This document shows, in pieces, positions 15,314 to 24,358 of a stretch of 26,116 nucleotides of DNA. The notes below the pieces were generated by a model. The model saw only the letters and a list, made by a program, of their open reading frames with translations, ran no database searches and had not been told where the DNA came from. Source of the DNA: Rhodobacterales bacterium UBA7416 (GTDB lineage: Bacteria; Pseudomonadota; Alphaproteobacteria; Rhodobacterales; Rhodobacteraceae). The stretch lies in NCBI GenBank assembly GCA_002469545.1, contig DKMK01000029.1, positions 1 to 26,116 on the forward strand. The letters are read 5' to 3'. Position numbers and translations under genes: made by a program. Every line of letters starts with the position of its first letter. Position 1 is the first letter of the stretch.

Positions 15314-16749
15314 TTCAACAATGACGCCGCAGCATCAGCAGCGATTGGCTCGATGCCAAACAAGTTCAATGCACCAACCAGCATAATCAAGGCCGCACCA
15401 TACAGTGCAACTTTGTGTAACAACGGCATGCGGTTCGATAGCGGGTCTACTTCGTCACCAAAGTAGATGAAGTAGATAATGCGTAGGTAATAAAATGCAC
15501 CAATAACGGATGCAATCACACCAGCGATTGCCAACCAAGCCAGACCAGCATTCACAGCGGCCTTAAGCACGTATAATTTACCAAAGAAACCAACCAGAGG
15601 CGGGATACCCGCGAGGCTGAACATCAATGCTGATATTGCAGCAGCACGAATAGGTTCAGCGCGTGAGTACAGCCCCAACGAACGTATGTCCGTAACAGGT
15701 TGGCCATCGCGTTCCATATTCAGGATGAAAGCGAATACACCGACGTTCATCGTTACGTAGATCGCCATATAGATCAGTAGCGCTTGAACGCCTTCTTCTG
15801 TTCCTGCCGCCAAACCAAGCAAAGCAAAGCCCATGTGTGCGATCGATGAATAAGCCATCAGGCGCTTAATATTCGTCTGACCAATCGCCGCAATTGCGCC
15901 AAGGAACATCGAAACGAATGACAAGAATACAACGATTTGCTGCCAGTCAGCGACAGCCCCGCCAAATGCATCGTGTACAACGCGAGCAAACAAGCCAGCA
16001 GCAGCCACTTTTGGTGCGGTTGCGAAAAAACCGGTTACAGGTGTTGGGGAACCTTCGTAAACATCAGGTGTCCACATATGAAATGGTGCCGCGCTGATTT
16101 TGAAACCCATGCCGACGCACAAGAATACCAAACCAAACAACATACCCATACCCAAATGGTCGCCATGGATCGTTTCAGCAATGCCTGCGAAATTTGTTGT
16201 GCCAGAAAAACCATAAACCAATGATGCACCGTACAACAGTAGACCAGAAGACAATGCGCCAAGCACAAAGTATTTCAAGCCGGCTTCGGTAGAGCGGATC
16301 GAATTGCGGCGAAAGGATGCTACAACGTACAATGCCAATGATTGTAATTCCAAGCCCATATAAAGCGCCATCAAATCACCGGCAGACACCATTAACATCA
16401 TACCCAACGTGGCCAATGCGATTAGGATCGGGAATTCGAATTTAAACAGCTTGTTTTTGATCAAGTAATCTTGGGATAGCAGTAGCATCGCGGCTGATCC
16501 AAACAACATAACAACCTTGGTGTAACGCGCGAAAGCATCGTTCACAAATGAACCATTAAATGCTGTTGTCGTTCCCGCAGGTGCGAATGCAATCATCAAG
16601 CCGAGCACGGCCATAACGCCTGCGGTTGCCCAAAAGATGAAACCAGACAAGCGATCTTTGCCGCCATAAACGGCCAACATCAAAGCGGCCATTGCGTAAA
16701 CTGCCAGAATAATTTCTGGTAGTGCTGTGTTGATATCTGTGCCGATCAT
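15310..16749 (-). CDS. nuoN: NADH-quinone oxidoreductase subunit N
   Basis: 479 aa, with about 14 predicted transmembrane helices. It is one of three antiporter-like, proton-translocating subunits of the complex I membrane arm. Typical segments are LMALYMGLELQSLALYVVASF with the conserved Glu in helix 5, APFHMWTPDVYEGSPTPVTG, and IKRLMAYSSIAHMGFALLG. The start lies 15 bp after the nuoM stop, and the stop overlaps the birA start. Confidence 0.96.
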   Translation of the reverse strand: MIGTDINTALPEIILAVYAMAALMLAVYGGKDRLSGFIFWATAGVMAVLGLMIAFAPAGTTTAFNGSFVNDAFARYTKVVMLFGSAAMLLLSQDYLIKNKLFKFEFPILIALATLGMMLMVSAGDLMALYMGLELQSLALYVVASFRRNSIRSTEAGLKYFVLGALSSGLLLYGASLVYGFSGTTNFAGIAETIHGDHLGMGMLFGLVFLCVGMGFKISAAPFHMWTPDVYEGSPTPVTGFFATAPKVAAAGLFARVVHDAFGGAVADWQQIVVFLSFVSMFLGAIAAIGQTNIKRLMAYSSIAHMGFALLGLAAGTEEGVQALLIYMAIYVTMNVGVFAFILNMERDGQPVTDIRSLGLYSRAEPIRAAAISALMFSLAGIPPLVGFFGKLYVLKAAVNAGLAWLAIAGVIASVIGAFYYLRIIYFIYFGDEVDPLSNRMPLLHKVALYGAALIMLVGALNLFGIEPIAADAAASLLK

Positions 16750-16764
16750 AGCGTTGATACCCCT

Positions 16765-18306
16765 TTAATGTGCGGCTGCAGGAGCTGCGTCCATGACGAC
16801 CCCCTGTGCGGCGTGTACTTGTTCCAACAAGGCGCTGACGGACGGGCCAATCAGATCCAGAATTAATGCGGGGTAGATACCCAATAACAGCGTCATAATG
16901 ACAAGTGGTGTCATCATCAGTTTTTCACGCATGTCCATATCGGTGATGCTTTTCAAGCTTTCCTTGATCAAATCACCAAACACAACACGGCGGTATAACC
17001 ATAACGCGTAGCCAGCGGATAAAATAACACCCGTTGTCGCGCCAAATGCAATCCATGTGTTTGCCTTAAAGGCGGCAGTCAATGTCAGGAATTCCCCAAC
17101 AAAACCAGAAGTGCCCGGCAAGCCAACGTTGGCCATCGTGAACAACATGAAAATCAACGCGTAAACAGGCATGCGGATAACCAAACCACCGTAGGCATCG
17201 ATATCACGTGTGTGCATACGATCATAAATCACGCCAACACCCAAGAACAAGGCGGCGGAGATGAAGCCGTGTGACAACATTTGGAAAATCGCGCCATCCA
17301 AACCTTGCTGGTTCATCGTGAAGATGCCCATCGTAACAAAGCCCATGTGCGCCACAGATGAATAAGCGATTAGCTTTTTCATGTCTTCTTGAACTAACGC
17401 AACCAAGGACGTGTATATGATCGCGATAACAGACAACGTCATGACAAAAGTTGCCAACGATTCAGATCCAACAGGGAACATCGGCAAACAGAAGCGCAAG
17501 AAACCATAGCCACCCATTTTCAACAGGATCGCCGCCAGCACAACGGAACCCGCTGTTGGTGCCTGAACGTGTGCGTCTGGCAACCATGTGTGAACTGGCC
17601 ACATTGGCATTTTCACCGCGAAAGATGCGAAGAAACCCAAGAACAACAGTGTTTGAATGCCGCCAACAATTGTGAACCCAAGGATCACCATATTTTCGGA
17701 TGCGAATTGATGCTGCATCAACGTTGGAATGTCTGTCGTGCCTGCTTCGAACCACATGTAAATAATTGCGATCAACATCAAAACAGAGCCAAGCAATGTG
17801 TACAGGAACAATTTAAACGCTGCATAAATGCGGTTCTTGCCACCCCAGATACCAACGATCAGGAACATCGGGATCAGGCCCGCTTCGAAAACAACATAGA
17901 ACAGGATGATGTCCAACGAGCTGAACACGGCCAACATCATTGTTTCCAAAATCAAGAACATGATCATGTATTCTTTGACACGTGTTGTAACAGTCCAACA
18001 TGCACCGATAACGATCGGCATCAGGAACGTCGTCAACATCACGAACAGAATACTAATGCCGTCCAAGCCGACTTTGTATTTCAGGCCAGCAAGCCAATCA
18101 GCTTCTTCGACAAATTGGAAACCCGTGTTTGATGGGTCAAACTGTGTCAGCAAGGGAATGCTGATGACGAATGTTGCAATTGTTGCAACCAACGCCAGAA
18201 CTTTTGCATTTTTTTGTGATGCGGCGTCTTCGCCGCGTAACACAATTGCTAATATCAATGCAGCCAGTGATGGCAGAAAGATAACGATCGACAAAAGATT
18301 ATCCAT
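16765..18306 (-). CDS. nuoM: NADH-quinone oxidoreductase subunit M
   Basis: 513 aa from the ATG at 18304-18306. A second antiporter-like complex I subunit with about 14 membrane helices. Visible hallmarks are VVFEAGLIPMFLIVGIWGG (essential Glu of helix 5), MPMWPVHTWLPDAHVQAPT and DMKKLIAYSSVAHMGFVT. The frame extends ten codons further upstream into nuoL, but the start at 18306 sits in a TAATG overlap with the nuoL stop and has GGAGG 9 bases upstream, so the shorter form is chosen. Confidence 0.96.
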   Translation of the reverse strand: MDNLLSIVIFLPSLAALILAIVLRGEDAASQKNAKVLALVATIATFVISIPLLTQFDPSNTGFQFVEEADWLAGLKYKVGLDGISILFVMLTTFLMPIVIGACWTVTTRVKEYMIMFLILETMMLAVFSSLDIILFYVVFEAGLIPMFLIVGIWGGKNRIYAAFKLFLYTLLGSVLMLIAIIYMWFEAGTTDIPTLMQHQFASENMVILGFTIVGGIQTLLFLGFFASFAVKMPMWPVHTWLPDAHVQAPTAGSVVLAAILLKMGGYGFLRFCLPMFPVGSESLATFVMTLSVIAIIYTSLVALVQEDMKKLIAYSSVAHMGFVTMGIFTMNQQGLDGAIFQMLSHGFISAALFLGVGVIYDRMHTRDIDAYGGLVIRMPVYALIFMLFTMANVGLPGTSGFVGEFLTLTAAFKANTWIAFGATTGVILSAGYALWLYRRVVFGDLIKESLKSITDMDMREKLMMTPLVIMTLLLGIYPALILDLIGPSVSALLEQVHAAQGVVMDAAPAAAH

Positions 18307-20303
18307 TAGTGGGATCCTCCTGTCAGCGCGAACCATGTGACAATCACAACAACTCCGATAACCATGACAAAGGCATAGTGGAACAAGAAGCCCGACTGTA
18401 TCGCCTGATATTTACGTGTGATGAAAGGAATAATTCCCATCGTTAACCCATTGATGCCGCCGTCGATAACCGCGCCGTCACCTTTTTTCCAAAGGAAGTT
18501 GCCCAGCCATTTTGACGAGCGCACGAACAAGATGTCGTACAATTCATCAAAGTACCATTTGTTCAGGAAAAATTGGTACAAACCATGTTGCTGTTTTGCC
18601 AATTTTGCAGGGTTTTCAGGTGACCAGATATAAAACCACATCGCCATGATGAAACCAAACAACATTGCAAAGAATGGTGCGTTTTTCACCCAACCCGCAA
18701 CCGCGTGTGCATCGTGAATAACGTGATTAGTGTCATGGTTAGCGTAGATAGAAGAGCCAAAGAACTCTTCCCAGTGGTGACCAAAGAAGTCGCCATGCCA
18801 AACCATACCAGCAAAGATTGAACCAACAGCCAGAACGCCCAGTGGGATCAACATGTTTAATGGGCTCTCATGCGCGTGGTCATGTGTATGCGCATCGCCA
18901 CGTGGTTTGCCATAGAATGTCATGAAAATAAGGCGCCATGAATAGAAGCTGGTCATTGCTGCGGCAATGACCAACATCACGAACGCGTACTGCGCAACGC
19001 CTGTGCCTGCGCCATATGCGCTCTCGATAATCGCGTCTTTAGATAGGAAGCCAGCAAAGCCGATCGGTGTATCACCCAATGTGAACAGGGTTGCTGGAAT
19101 ACCAACACCCGTGATTGCCAATGTACCGATCATCATCGCGGCGAAGGTGAATGGGATTTTCTTACGCAGACCACCGTAGTTACGCATGTCTTGTTCGTGA
19201 TGCATCGCGTGGATCACGGAACCCGCACCCAAGAACAACATCGCCTTAAAGAATGCGTGTGTAAATAAGTGGAACATCGCAACGCCATATGCGCCAACAC
19301 CAGCCGCCACAAACATATAGCCAAGCTGTGAGCATGTTGAATATGCAATCACGCGTTTAATATCGTTTTGAACCAAACCAACAGTCGCCGCGAAGAATGC
19401 CGTTGTGGCACCAATCAGCACGATAAAGTTTGGTGTGAATGTTGCGTATTCCATTAATGGGGACAGGCGACAAACCATAAAGACACCGGCAGTAACCATT
19501 GTAGCCGCGTGGATCAGGGCAGACACAGGTGTCGGGCCTTCCATCGCGTCAGGCAACCATGTGTGCAACATCAACTGTGCCGATTTACCCATGGCACCGA
19601 TGAACAATAACATTGTGATCACTTCCAGCGCATTCATTTCCCATGAAAGGAAATGGAATGTACGCGCCGCCAATGCCTCTGCATTGTGCGGGTCCAGTAC
19701 CACATCAAAATTGATGCTGTCGGACAAGTAGAACAGGCCAAAGATACCAAGAGCGAAACCAAAATCGCCAACACGGTTGACGATGAACGCTTTCATTGCC
19801 GCCGCACCAGCGGATGGTTTACGGTAGTAGAAACCGATCAACAAGTATGATGCAACGCCCACACCTTCCCAGCCGAAGAACATCTGCAACAGGTTGTCAG
19901 AAGTTACCAACATCAACATCGCGAATGTAAAGAATGACAAGTATGCAAAGAAGCGTGGCTTATAGCTTTCGCCTTCTTTCCATTGTGGATCTTTATCCAT
20001 GTATCCCCATGAATAAAGGTGAACCAGTGCCGATACCGTGTTGATCACGATCAACATGATCACCGTCAAACGGTCAATGCGGATCGCCCAATTAGATGAC
20101 AATGTGCCACTTTCGATAAAGCGGAAAATTGTGATCGTATATGCATCACCGTGGAACGTCAGGAACATTACCCAAGATAAGATTGCCGCCAGGAACAAGC
20201 CACCCGTTGATACGATCATCGCAGCCTTTTCACCGATGATACGGTGACCAAAGCCACAAATAAGGGAACCGATGAGCGGCGCGAATAGCAGGATCATTTC
20301 CAT
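18306..20303 (-). CDS. nuoL: NADH-quinone oxidoreductase subunit L
   Basis: 665 aa. The distal antiporter-like subunit of complex I, with the C-terminal lateral helix that braces the membrane arm (the extension beyond about residue 500). Segments include FFGWEGVGVASYLLIGFYY, LMLHTWLPDAMEGPTPVSALIH (in two parts) and IKRVIAYSTCSQLGYMFVA. A His-rich stretch (HTHDHAHES) occurs in the loop before the distal helices. The ATG at 20303 is three bases after the nuoK stop, with AAAGG upstream. Confidence 0.96.
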   Translation of the reverse strand: MEMILLFAPLIGSLICGFGHRIIGEKAAMIVSTGGLFLAAILSWVMFLTFHGDAYTITIFRFIESGTLSSNWAIRIDRLTVIMLIVINTVSALVHLYSWGYMDKDPQWKEGESYKPRFFAYLSFFTFAMLMLVTSDNLLQMFFGWEGVGVASYLLIGFYYRKPSAGAAAMKAFIVNRVGDFGFALGIFGLFYLSDSINFDVVLDPHNAEALAARTFHFLSWEMNALEVITMLLFIGAMGKSAQLMLHTWLPDAMEGPTPVSALIHAATMVTAGVFMVCRLSPLMEYATFTPNFIVLIGATTAFFAATVGLVQNDIKRVIAYSTCSQLGYMFVAAGVGAYGVAMFHLFTHAFFKAMLFLGAGSVIHAMHHEQDMRNYGGLRKKIPFTFAAMMIGTLAITGVGIPATLFTLGDTPIGFAGFLSKDAIIESAYGAGTGVAQYAFVMLVIAAAMTSFYSWRLIFMTFYGKPRGDAHTHDHAHESPLNMLIPLGVLAVGSIFAGMVWHGDFFGHHWEEFFGSSIYANHDTNHVIHDAHAVAGWVKNAPFFAMLFGFIMAMWFYIWSPENPAKLAKQQHGLYQFFLNKWYFDELYDILFVRSSKWLGNFLWKKGDGAVIDGGINGLTMGIIPFITRKYQAIQSGFLFHYAFVMVIGVVVIVTWFALTGGSH

Positions 20304-20306
20304 GGT

Positions 20307-20612
20307 CTAGCCTTTCATCACATTAATATTTTCGACCGCAATTGTGCCACGCACACGGAAGAAACAAACAAGAATAGCCAACCCAATCGCGGCCTCGGCG
20401 GCGGCGACGGTCAGAACGAAAAGTGTGAAGACTTGGCCAGTTAAATCACCCAGATGCGTTGAAAACGCAACAAAGTTGATATTCACAGCCAACAACATCA
20501 ATTCAATCGACATCAAAATGACGATGACGTTTTTGCGGTTTAGGAAGATGCCAAAGATGCCGATTACAAACAGGACGGCGGCCACGGCCAAATAGTGTTC
20601 AACAGATATCAT
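20307..20612 (-). CDS. nuoK: NADH-quinone oxidoreductase subunit K
   Basis: 101 aa with three membrane helices. The two conserved membrane glutamates of the proton path are present at Glu37 (LMSIELMLLAVN) and Glu73 (AAAEAAIGLAI). The ATG overlaps the nuoJ stop in an ATGA arrangement, so translation is coupled. Confidence 0.97.
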   Translation of the reverse strand: MISVEHYLAVAAVLFVIGIFGIFLNRKNVIVILMSIELMLLAVNINFVAFSTHLGDLTGQVFTLFVLTVAAAEAAIGLAILVCFFRVRGTIAVENINVMKG

Positions 20613-21223
20613 AGTCCCTGCCCCGGTTTTACGTTAATCATTTCAATTGCCTTGCTTGGATCACGTTGCATCTGATCCACCACATTCTGACGCTTCACAT
20701 CTGTACGATGACGCAATGTCAAAACAATCGCGCCGATCATCGCCGTCAACAAGATCAAGCCTGCGATTTGGAAGAGATAGATATAATCAGTGTAGATAAT
20801 CTGTCCCAAAGCCAATGTGTTGTGCGCATCAGCCAACGACGGCGTTGGAGACTGCAACAATGAACCCGCTTCGGGTGCGACATTCCAGTGACCAATCACA
20901 AGGCCAATTTCCATCAACAAAACGATCCCGATGGCCGCGCCAATCAGGAAGTATTTTTGCATGCCAGATTTCAATTCAACGAAATCAACGTCCAGCATCA
21001 TCACAACGAACAAGAACAACACGGCAACCGCGCCAACGTAAACAATGGCCAACAACATGGCCACATATTCCGCGCCCATCAAGACGAACAGGCCAGCGGC
21101 GGAAAAGAATGTTAAGATCAACCACAGAACAGAATGTACTGGGTTACGCGCAATCACCACGAAAAACCCAGACAGGATTGCCGTGAATGCAAAGAGATAA
21201 AAAGCGAATAAAGTAACGGTCAT
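20609..21223 (-). CDS. nuoJ: NADH-quinone oxidoreductase subunit J
   Basis: 204 aa with about five membrane helices. The third helix region MGAEYVAMLLAIVYVGAVAVLFLF (in two overlapping parts) matches the pi-bulge helix of NuoJ/ND6. The soluble C-terminus is short. AGGA, overlapping the nuoI stop, lies 7 bases before the ATG. Confidence 0.95.
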   Translation of the reverse strand: MTVTLFAFYLFAFTAILSGFFVVIARNPVHSVLWLILTFFSAAGLFVLMGAEYVAMLLAIVYVGAVAVLFLFVVMMLDVDFVELKSGMQKYFLIGAAIGIVLLMEIGLVIGHWNVAPEAGSLLQSPTPSLADAHNTLALGQIIYTDYIYLFQIAGLILLTAMIGAIVLTLRHRTDVKRQNVVDQMQRDPSKAIEMINVKPGQGL

Positions 21224-21231
21224 CAGTCTTC

Positions 21232-21723
21232 CTAGCGGTATGGCGCATCAAGTTCGAGATTGCGCGCGATCTCTGCTTCCCAACGGTCACCGTTCGAAAG
21301 CAATTTGTCTTTGTCGTAAAACAGCTCTTCACGTGTTTCGGTTGCGAATTCGAAATTCGGCCCCTCAACGATTGCATCCACAGGGCATGCCTCTTGGCAG
21401 AAACCGCAGTAGATACATTTGGTCATGTCGATATCGTAACGCGTTGTGCGGCGCGAACCGTCATCACGGGGTTCTGCATCAATGGTGATTGCTTGTGCCG
21501 GGCAAATTGCTTCGCATAATTTACACGCGATGCAACGCTCTTCGCCGTTTGCGTAACGACGCAAGGCGTGCTCACCGCGAAAACGTGGGGACAAAGGGCC
21601 CTTTTCGTGTGGGTAATTCAATGTGGCTTTGGGTTTAAAGAAGTATTTCAGCCCCAGCTTCATTCCGACGAAAAAATCCGCCAACAGAAAGTATTTTCCA
21701 GCGCGTGCGTAGTCAAATGACAT
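21232..21723 (-). CDS. nuoI: NADH-quinone oxidoreductase subunit I (2 x [4Fe-4S])
   Basis: 163 aa. The ferredoxin-like subunit carrying clusters N6a and N6b near the quinone site. The first set of cysteines is C64, C67, C70 and C74, the second C103, C106, C109 and C113, both CxxCxxCxxxC(P). The N-terminus (about 8-30) is the amphipathic membrane-facing part. AGGAG is 7 bases before the ATG. An unusual 211-bp gap separates it from the gene upstream. Confidence 0.97.
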   Translation of the reverse strand: MSFDYARAGKYFLLADFFVGMKLGLKYFFKPKATLNYPHEKGPLSPRFRGEHALRRYANGEERCIACKLCEAICPAQAITIDAEPRDDGSRRTTRYDIDMTKCIYCGFCQEACPVDAIVEGPNFEFATETREELFYDKDKLLSNGDRWEAEIARNLELDAPYR

Positions 21724-21934
21724 GCAAATCTCCTAAACCTCTTAACCGCTTTCAAAAATCACTCTGAGCGCAGCTCGTTCCTTATTATGGTAATGATATA
21801 AATTCAGTTTTTCTTCAACCAGAAAGAACTCATTTATTCAGATTAGTTCACGATAAACGTCCAAAAAGCAGTAAATTTCGTCTTTTACCTATTCTTATGC
21901 AAAATTGCGATCACAAGCCAATTCACCAACATAT
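21724..21934 (-). promoter_or_regulatory. AT-rich 211-bp gap upstream of nuoI, possible internal promoter
   Basis: Elsewhere in the operon the genes overlap or lie within about 15 bp. This gap is AT-rich and contains no ORF of note. Several -35-like (TTGGAC, TTGAAG) and -10-like (TATATC, TAATCT) hexamers occur on the minus strand, but none pairs at 16-18 bp, so no single promoter is claimed. The AGGAG of nuoI lies at its end. Confidence 0.25.
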
Positions 21935-22537
21935 TCATAGTTTGCTGCCAAACCTTTGAATCAACGCGGTTTGATCTTGTGTTGCCGCAGGTTCTTCTAG
22001 ACGAAAGCGCGCAACTATTTGATCCCATGTGCCCGATTCCATTGTGCTCTTAACAACCCGAAGGGATTCAATTGCGCAGGCGTCATCATTTTGTTCCGCA
22101 CATGACTGCGCTCGAATGAAGTGGAAAATTGCGACGTGATTTTGTAAATCGCTTGCGGATGCGTTTTGACCATTTTTTGTTTTGAATTCTGTGAAAAATG
22201 TATCCAGGGTTTCGATCGCATTTTCAGCTAAGATTCTGCGGTAAATACTTCGGCCACGTTTGGTGGCGGCATAACTAGATTGTTCAAATTGCTCTTGAAA
22301 CCAGTCAATTTTTTGGGGGTAGTTCGCCATCATGTGACCCAGCAAATCGGGATTGCTCAATGCATAAGTAGCGGACTTCAAAATGCAAACATCACGGTTG
22401 TTTACAAGACAGATTTGCGCAGAGACTTCTAGAACCCATGTACTTCTAAAATCGGCTGCATTCGTTGTTTGGGCAGATACAATATTCGGGATCAAGACGA
22501 CAGAAAGTAAAATTGGAAAAATATATCGAAACATCAT
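21935..22537 (-). CDS. Exported CX7C-CX7C protein, paralog B, inserted in the nuo operon
   Basis: 200 aa; family not recognised. A signal peptide (hydrophobic 6-20, cleavage likely after IVSA, residue 22) sends it to the periplasm. The mature part is mostly helical with four cysteines, C43, C51, C146 and C154, in two CX7C pairs. It aligns without gaps to the gene immediately upstream at a constant offset of ten residues; by eye about 43 of 160 positions are identical, strongest at ENAI-TLD and at W..IV.RF. Two ATGs (22537, 22534) follow an in-frame TTG at 22540; the ATG at 22537 is chosen, though its Shine-Dalgarno is weak. The gene is AT-rich compared with the nuo genes. A role with complex I is suggested only by position. 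Confidence 0.75.
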   Translation of the reverse strand: MMFRYIFPILLSVVLIPNIVSAQTTNAADFRSTWVLEVSAQICLVNNRDVCILKSATYALSNPDLLGHMMANYPQKIDWFQEQFEQSSYAATKRGRSIYRRILAENAIETLDTFFTEFKTKNGQNASASDLQNHVAIFHFIRAQSCAEQNDDACAIESLRVVKSTMESGTWDQIVARFRLEEPAATQDQTALIQRFGSKL

Positions 22538-22540
22538 CAA

Positions 22541-22649
22541 TTCGCTGCTTTGGCCGTCTTGTTACATGGGTATTGGTTAAAATTGCATACCAATGGATAC
22601 CATGCAGACTGCAATCCGAGAAGTTAAAAAAGTGGATACCTTGACGCAG
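22541..22649 (-). other. 109-bp gap between the two paralogs
   Basis: No gene seen. It contains the octamer TGGATACC twice and an imperfect, bulged inverted repeat around 22566-22605 (CATGG... with ...CCATG). There is no T tract that would make it a clear terminator. Confidence 0.3.
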
Positions 22650-23282
22650 TTAGAACCGGTCTTTGTAAGTTTGAAAGAGTTCAGTAACCAGATCTGTTGC
22701 CTGACCGTCATCCATCGCGAACCGCTCGACAATCAAAGGCCAGCGATCTTTCTTTTGTGCATTGCGCACATTCCACAGAGCGGATTCTGTACAAGGCGCA
22801 TTTTTCAAATCATGACAAGCATCCGCCCGCATCAATTGATATGCAGCATAAAAGTGACGAACAGTTTCGTAGGAATAATCTGGGTCGACTTCAGCTAAAA
22901 AACGTTCGTTATAGTAATCCAACGTCCAAATTGCATTTTCAGAAAGAAATTTTCTAAAATCGGGGCGACCAACAGATGACACTTTGAAGCTCGATTTCTC
23001 AAAGGAAGCAACAAGATCAGCAAGGCCGTCTTGGTCAAACGTATAAAGGTAGTTCAAGGAGGCAAGATCAGTCATCAACTGAGTTGCCCCGAAAACGACA
23101 CAGACGTCACGTTTTTGCAATGAGCAATCTTGCACCATATTTTGGAGTTCTTTTACATCTTCAGCAATGTCTGCTTGTGCCATCGGCGCAACCATTAACA
23201 TTGCAAATACAGGAACGCGTACCGAACGCAAAACCAACCGACATCCAGTCAATATTTGGTTAGTTACCTGCCCCATGTACAT
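22650..23282 (-). CDS. Exported CX7C-CX7C protein, paralog A, inserted in the nuo operon
   Basis: 210 aa; family not recognised. The start at 23280-23282 is chosen because GGAGG, lying on the nuoH stop (GGAGGATAA), is 9 bases upstream; the longer frame to 23396 would run inside nuoH. Residues 1-37 form a signal peptide with a basic n-region (R15, R19, R22), the core VPVFAMLMVAPMAQA and cleavage before D38. The mature protein has cysteines C53, C61, C156 and C164, the same CX7C...CX7C spacing as paralog B, with 94 residues between pairs in both. The second half has TPR-like helical character, but no repeat is certain. Coupling to nuoH translation is probable from the ribosome binding site. Function unknown; a periplasmic partner of complex I is one possibility. 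Confidence 0.75.
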   Translation of the reverse strand: MYMGQVTNQILTGCRLVLRSVRVPVFAMLMVAPMAQADIAEDVKELQNMVQDCSLQKRDVCVVFGATQLMTDLASLNYLYTFDQDGLADLVASFEKSSFKVSSVGRPDFRKFLSENAIWTLDYYNERFLAEVDPDYSYETVRHFYAAYQLMRADACHDLKNAPCTESALWNVRNAQKKDRWPLIVERFAMDDGQATDLVTELFQTYKDRF

Positions 23283-23287
23283 AGAAA

Positions 23288-24346
23288 TTATCCTCCGACT
23301 GTCCAGCGTGCATATGCACCACCGAAAGCACCATACTGCGCAAAGAATGCAACTAAAACAACCCATGCGAGTGAAAATGGTAAGAAAACTTTCCAACCGA
23401 GGCGCATCAGTTGATCATACCGGTAACGCGGCGTGATTGCTTTGACCATTGCGAACATAAAGAAGAAGAAACCCATTTTTGCGATCATCCACAATGGGCC
23501 GTGACCCAAGAATGGTGCATATTCGATCCAAGCCGCAGGTAATGGTGATAGCCAGCCGCCAAAGAACAAGATCGTTGTCAACGCACACATCAGCCAAATT
23601 GCGATGTATTCGCCTGCCATAAACAACAAGAATGGTGTTGATGAATATTCAACTTGGTAACCTGCAACCAATTCAGATTCAGCTTCTGGCAAGTCAAATG
23701 GTGGGCGGTTTGTTTCTGCAAGTGCAGAGATAAAGAACAAGAAAACCATTGGGAAGTGAGGCAACCAATACCAACTGAATAATCCGTATGAACCTGCTTG
23801 CGCTTCTACGATGTTGATAAAGCTAAGCGAACCAGTTGAAATGATGATGCCAACGATAATGAAACCAATGGATACTTCGTAGGAAATCATTTGTGCGGCG
23901 GACCGCAAAGATCCCAAGAATGGGTATTTAGAGTTGGATGCCCAGCCACCCATGATAACGCCGTATACTTCCAATGAAGACACCGCGAAAACATATAGAA
24001 CAGCAACATTTAAGTCAGATAAAATCCAAGTGCCGTTAAACGGAATAACAGCCCATGCAATTGCAGCCAAAATAAACGATACCAATGGCGCAAGGAAAAA
24101 CACAGTTTTATCCGCGCCTGCGGGTACAACCACCTCTTTGACCACGTATTTCAGCGCATCCGCGACGGTTTGTAAAATACCCCAAGGGCCCACAACGTTT
24201 GGACCACGGCGCATTTGTACTGCGCCCCAAATTTTACGATCGCCATAGACCAAAACCAAAAGGCTGATCATCACAAAACCAAGAACCAGCAAAGACTGTC
24301 CCAAGACGATTAGGAAGATACCTAAACCTGTGTCAAAAAATCCCAT
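23288..24346 (-). CDS. nuoH: NADH-quinone oxidoreductase subunit H
   Basis: 352 aa with about eight membrane helices. NuoH joins the membrane arm to the peripheral arm and forms part of the quinone cavity. Characteristic stretches are MRRGPNVVGPWGILQTVADA near the N-terminus, the acidic loop ETNRPPFDLPEAESELVAGY and the following VEYSSTPFLLFMAGEY. The start lies 12 bp after the nuoG stop. Confidence 0.97.
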   Translation of the reverse strand: MGFFDTGLGIFLIVLGQSLLVLGFVMISLLVLVYGDRKIWGAVQMRRGPNVVGPWGILQTVADALKYVVKEVVVPAGADKTVFFLAPLVSFILAAIAWAVIPFNGTWILSDLNVAVLYVFAVSSLEVYGVIMGGWASNSKYPFLGSLRSAAQMISYEVSIGFIIVGIIISTGSLSFINIVEAQAGSYGLFSWYWLPHFPMVFLFFISALAETNRPPFDLPEAESELVAGYQVEYSSTPFLLFMAGEYIAIWLMCALTTILFFGGWLSPLPAAWIEYAPFLGHGPLWMIAKMGFFFFMFAMVKAITPRYRYDQLMRLGWKVFLPFSLAWVVLVAFFAQYGAFGGAYARWTVGG

Positions 24347-24358
24347 GTCCAGTGTCCC

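Noticed and set aside
17569..18132. A 187-aa open frame on the plus strand opposite nuoM
   Set aside because: Composition is rich in His, Gln, Asn and Cys, typical of a shadow frame of a membrane-protein gene; there is no ribosome binding site or homology sense.
18307..18336. Longer nuoM start ten codons upstream
   Set aside because: It lies inside nuoL; the ATG at 18306 has a Shine-Dalgarno and the usual stop-start overlap.
23283..23396. Longer N-terminus of paralog A, rich in Cys and Trp
   Set aside because: It overlaps the nuoH 3' end out of frame; the start at 23282 has a strong ribosome binding site and gives a normal signal peptide.
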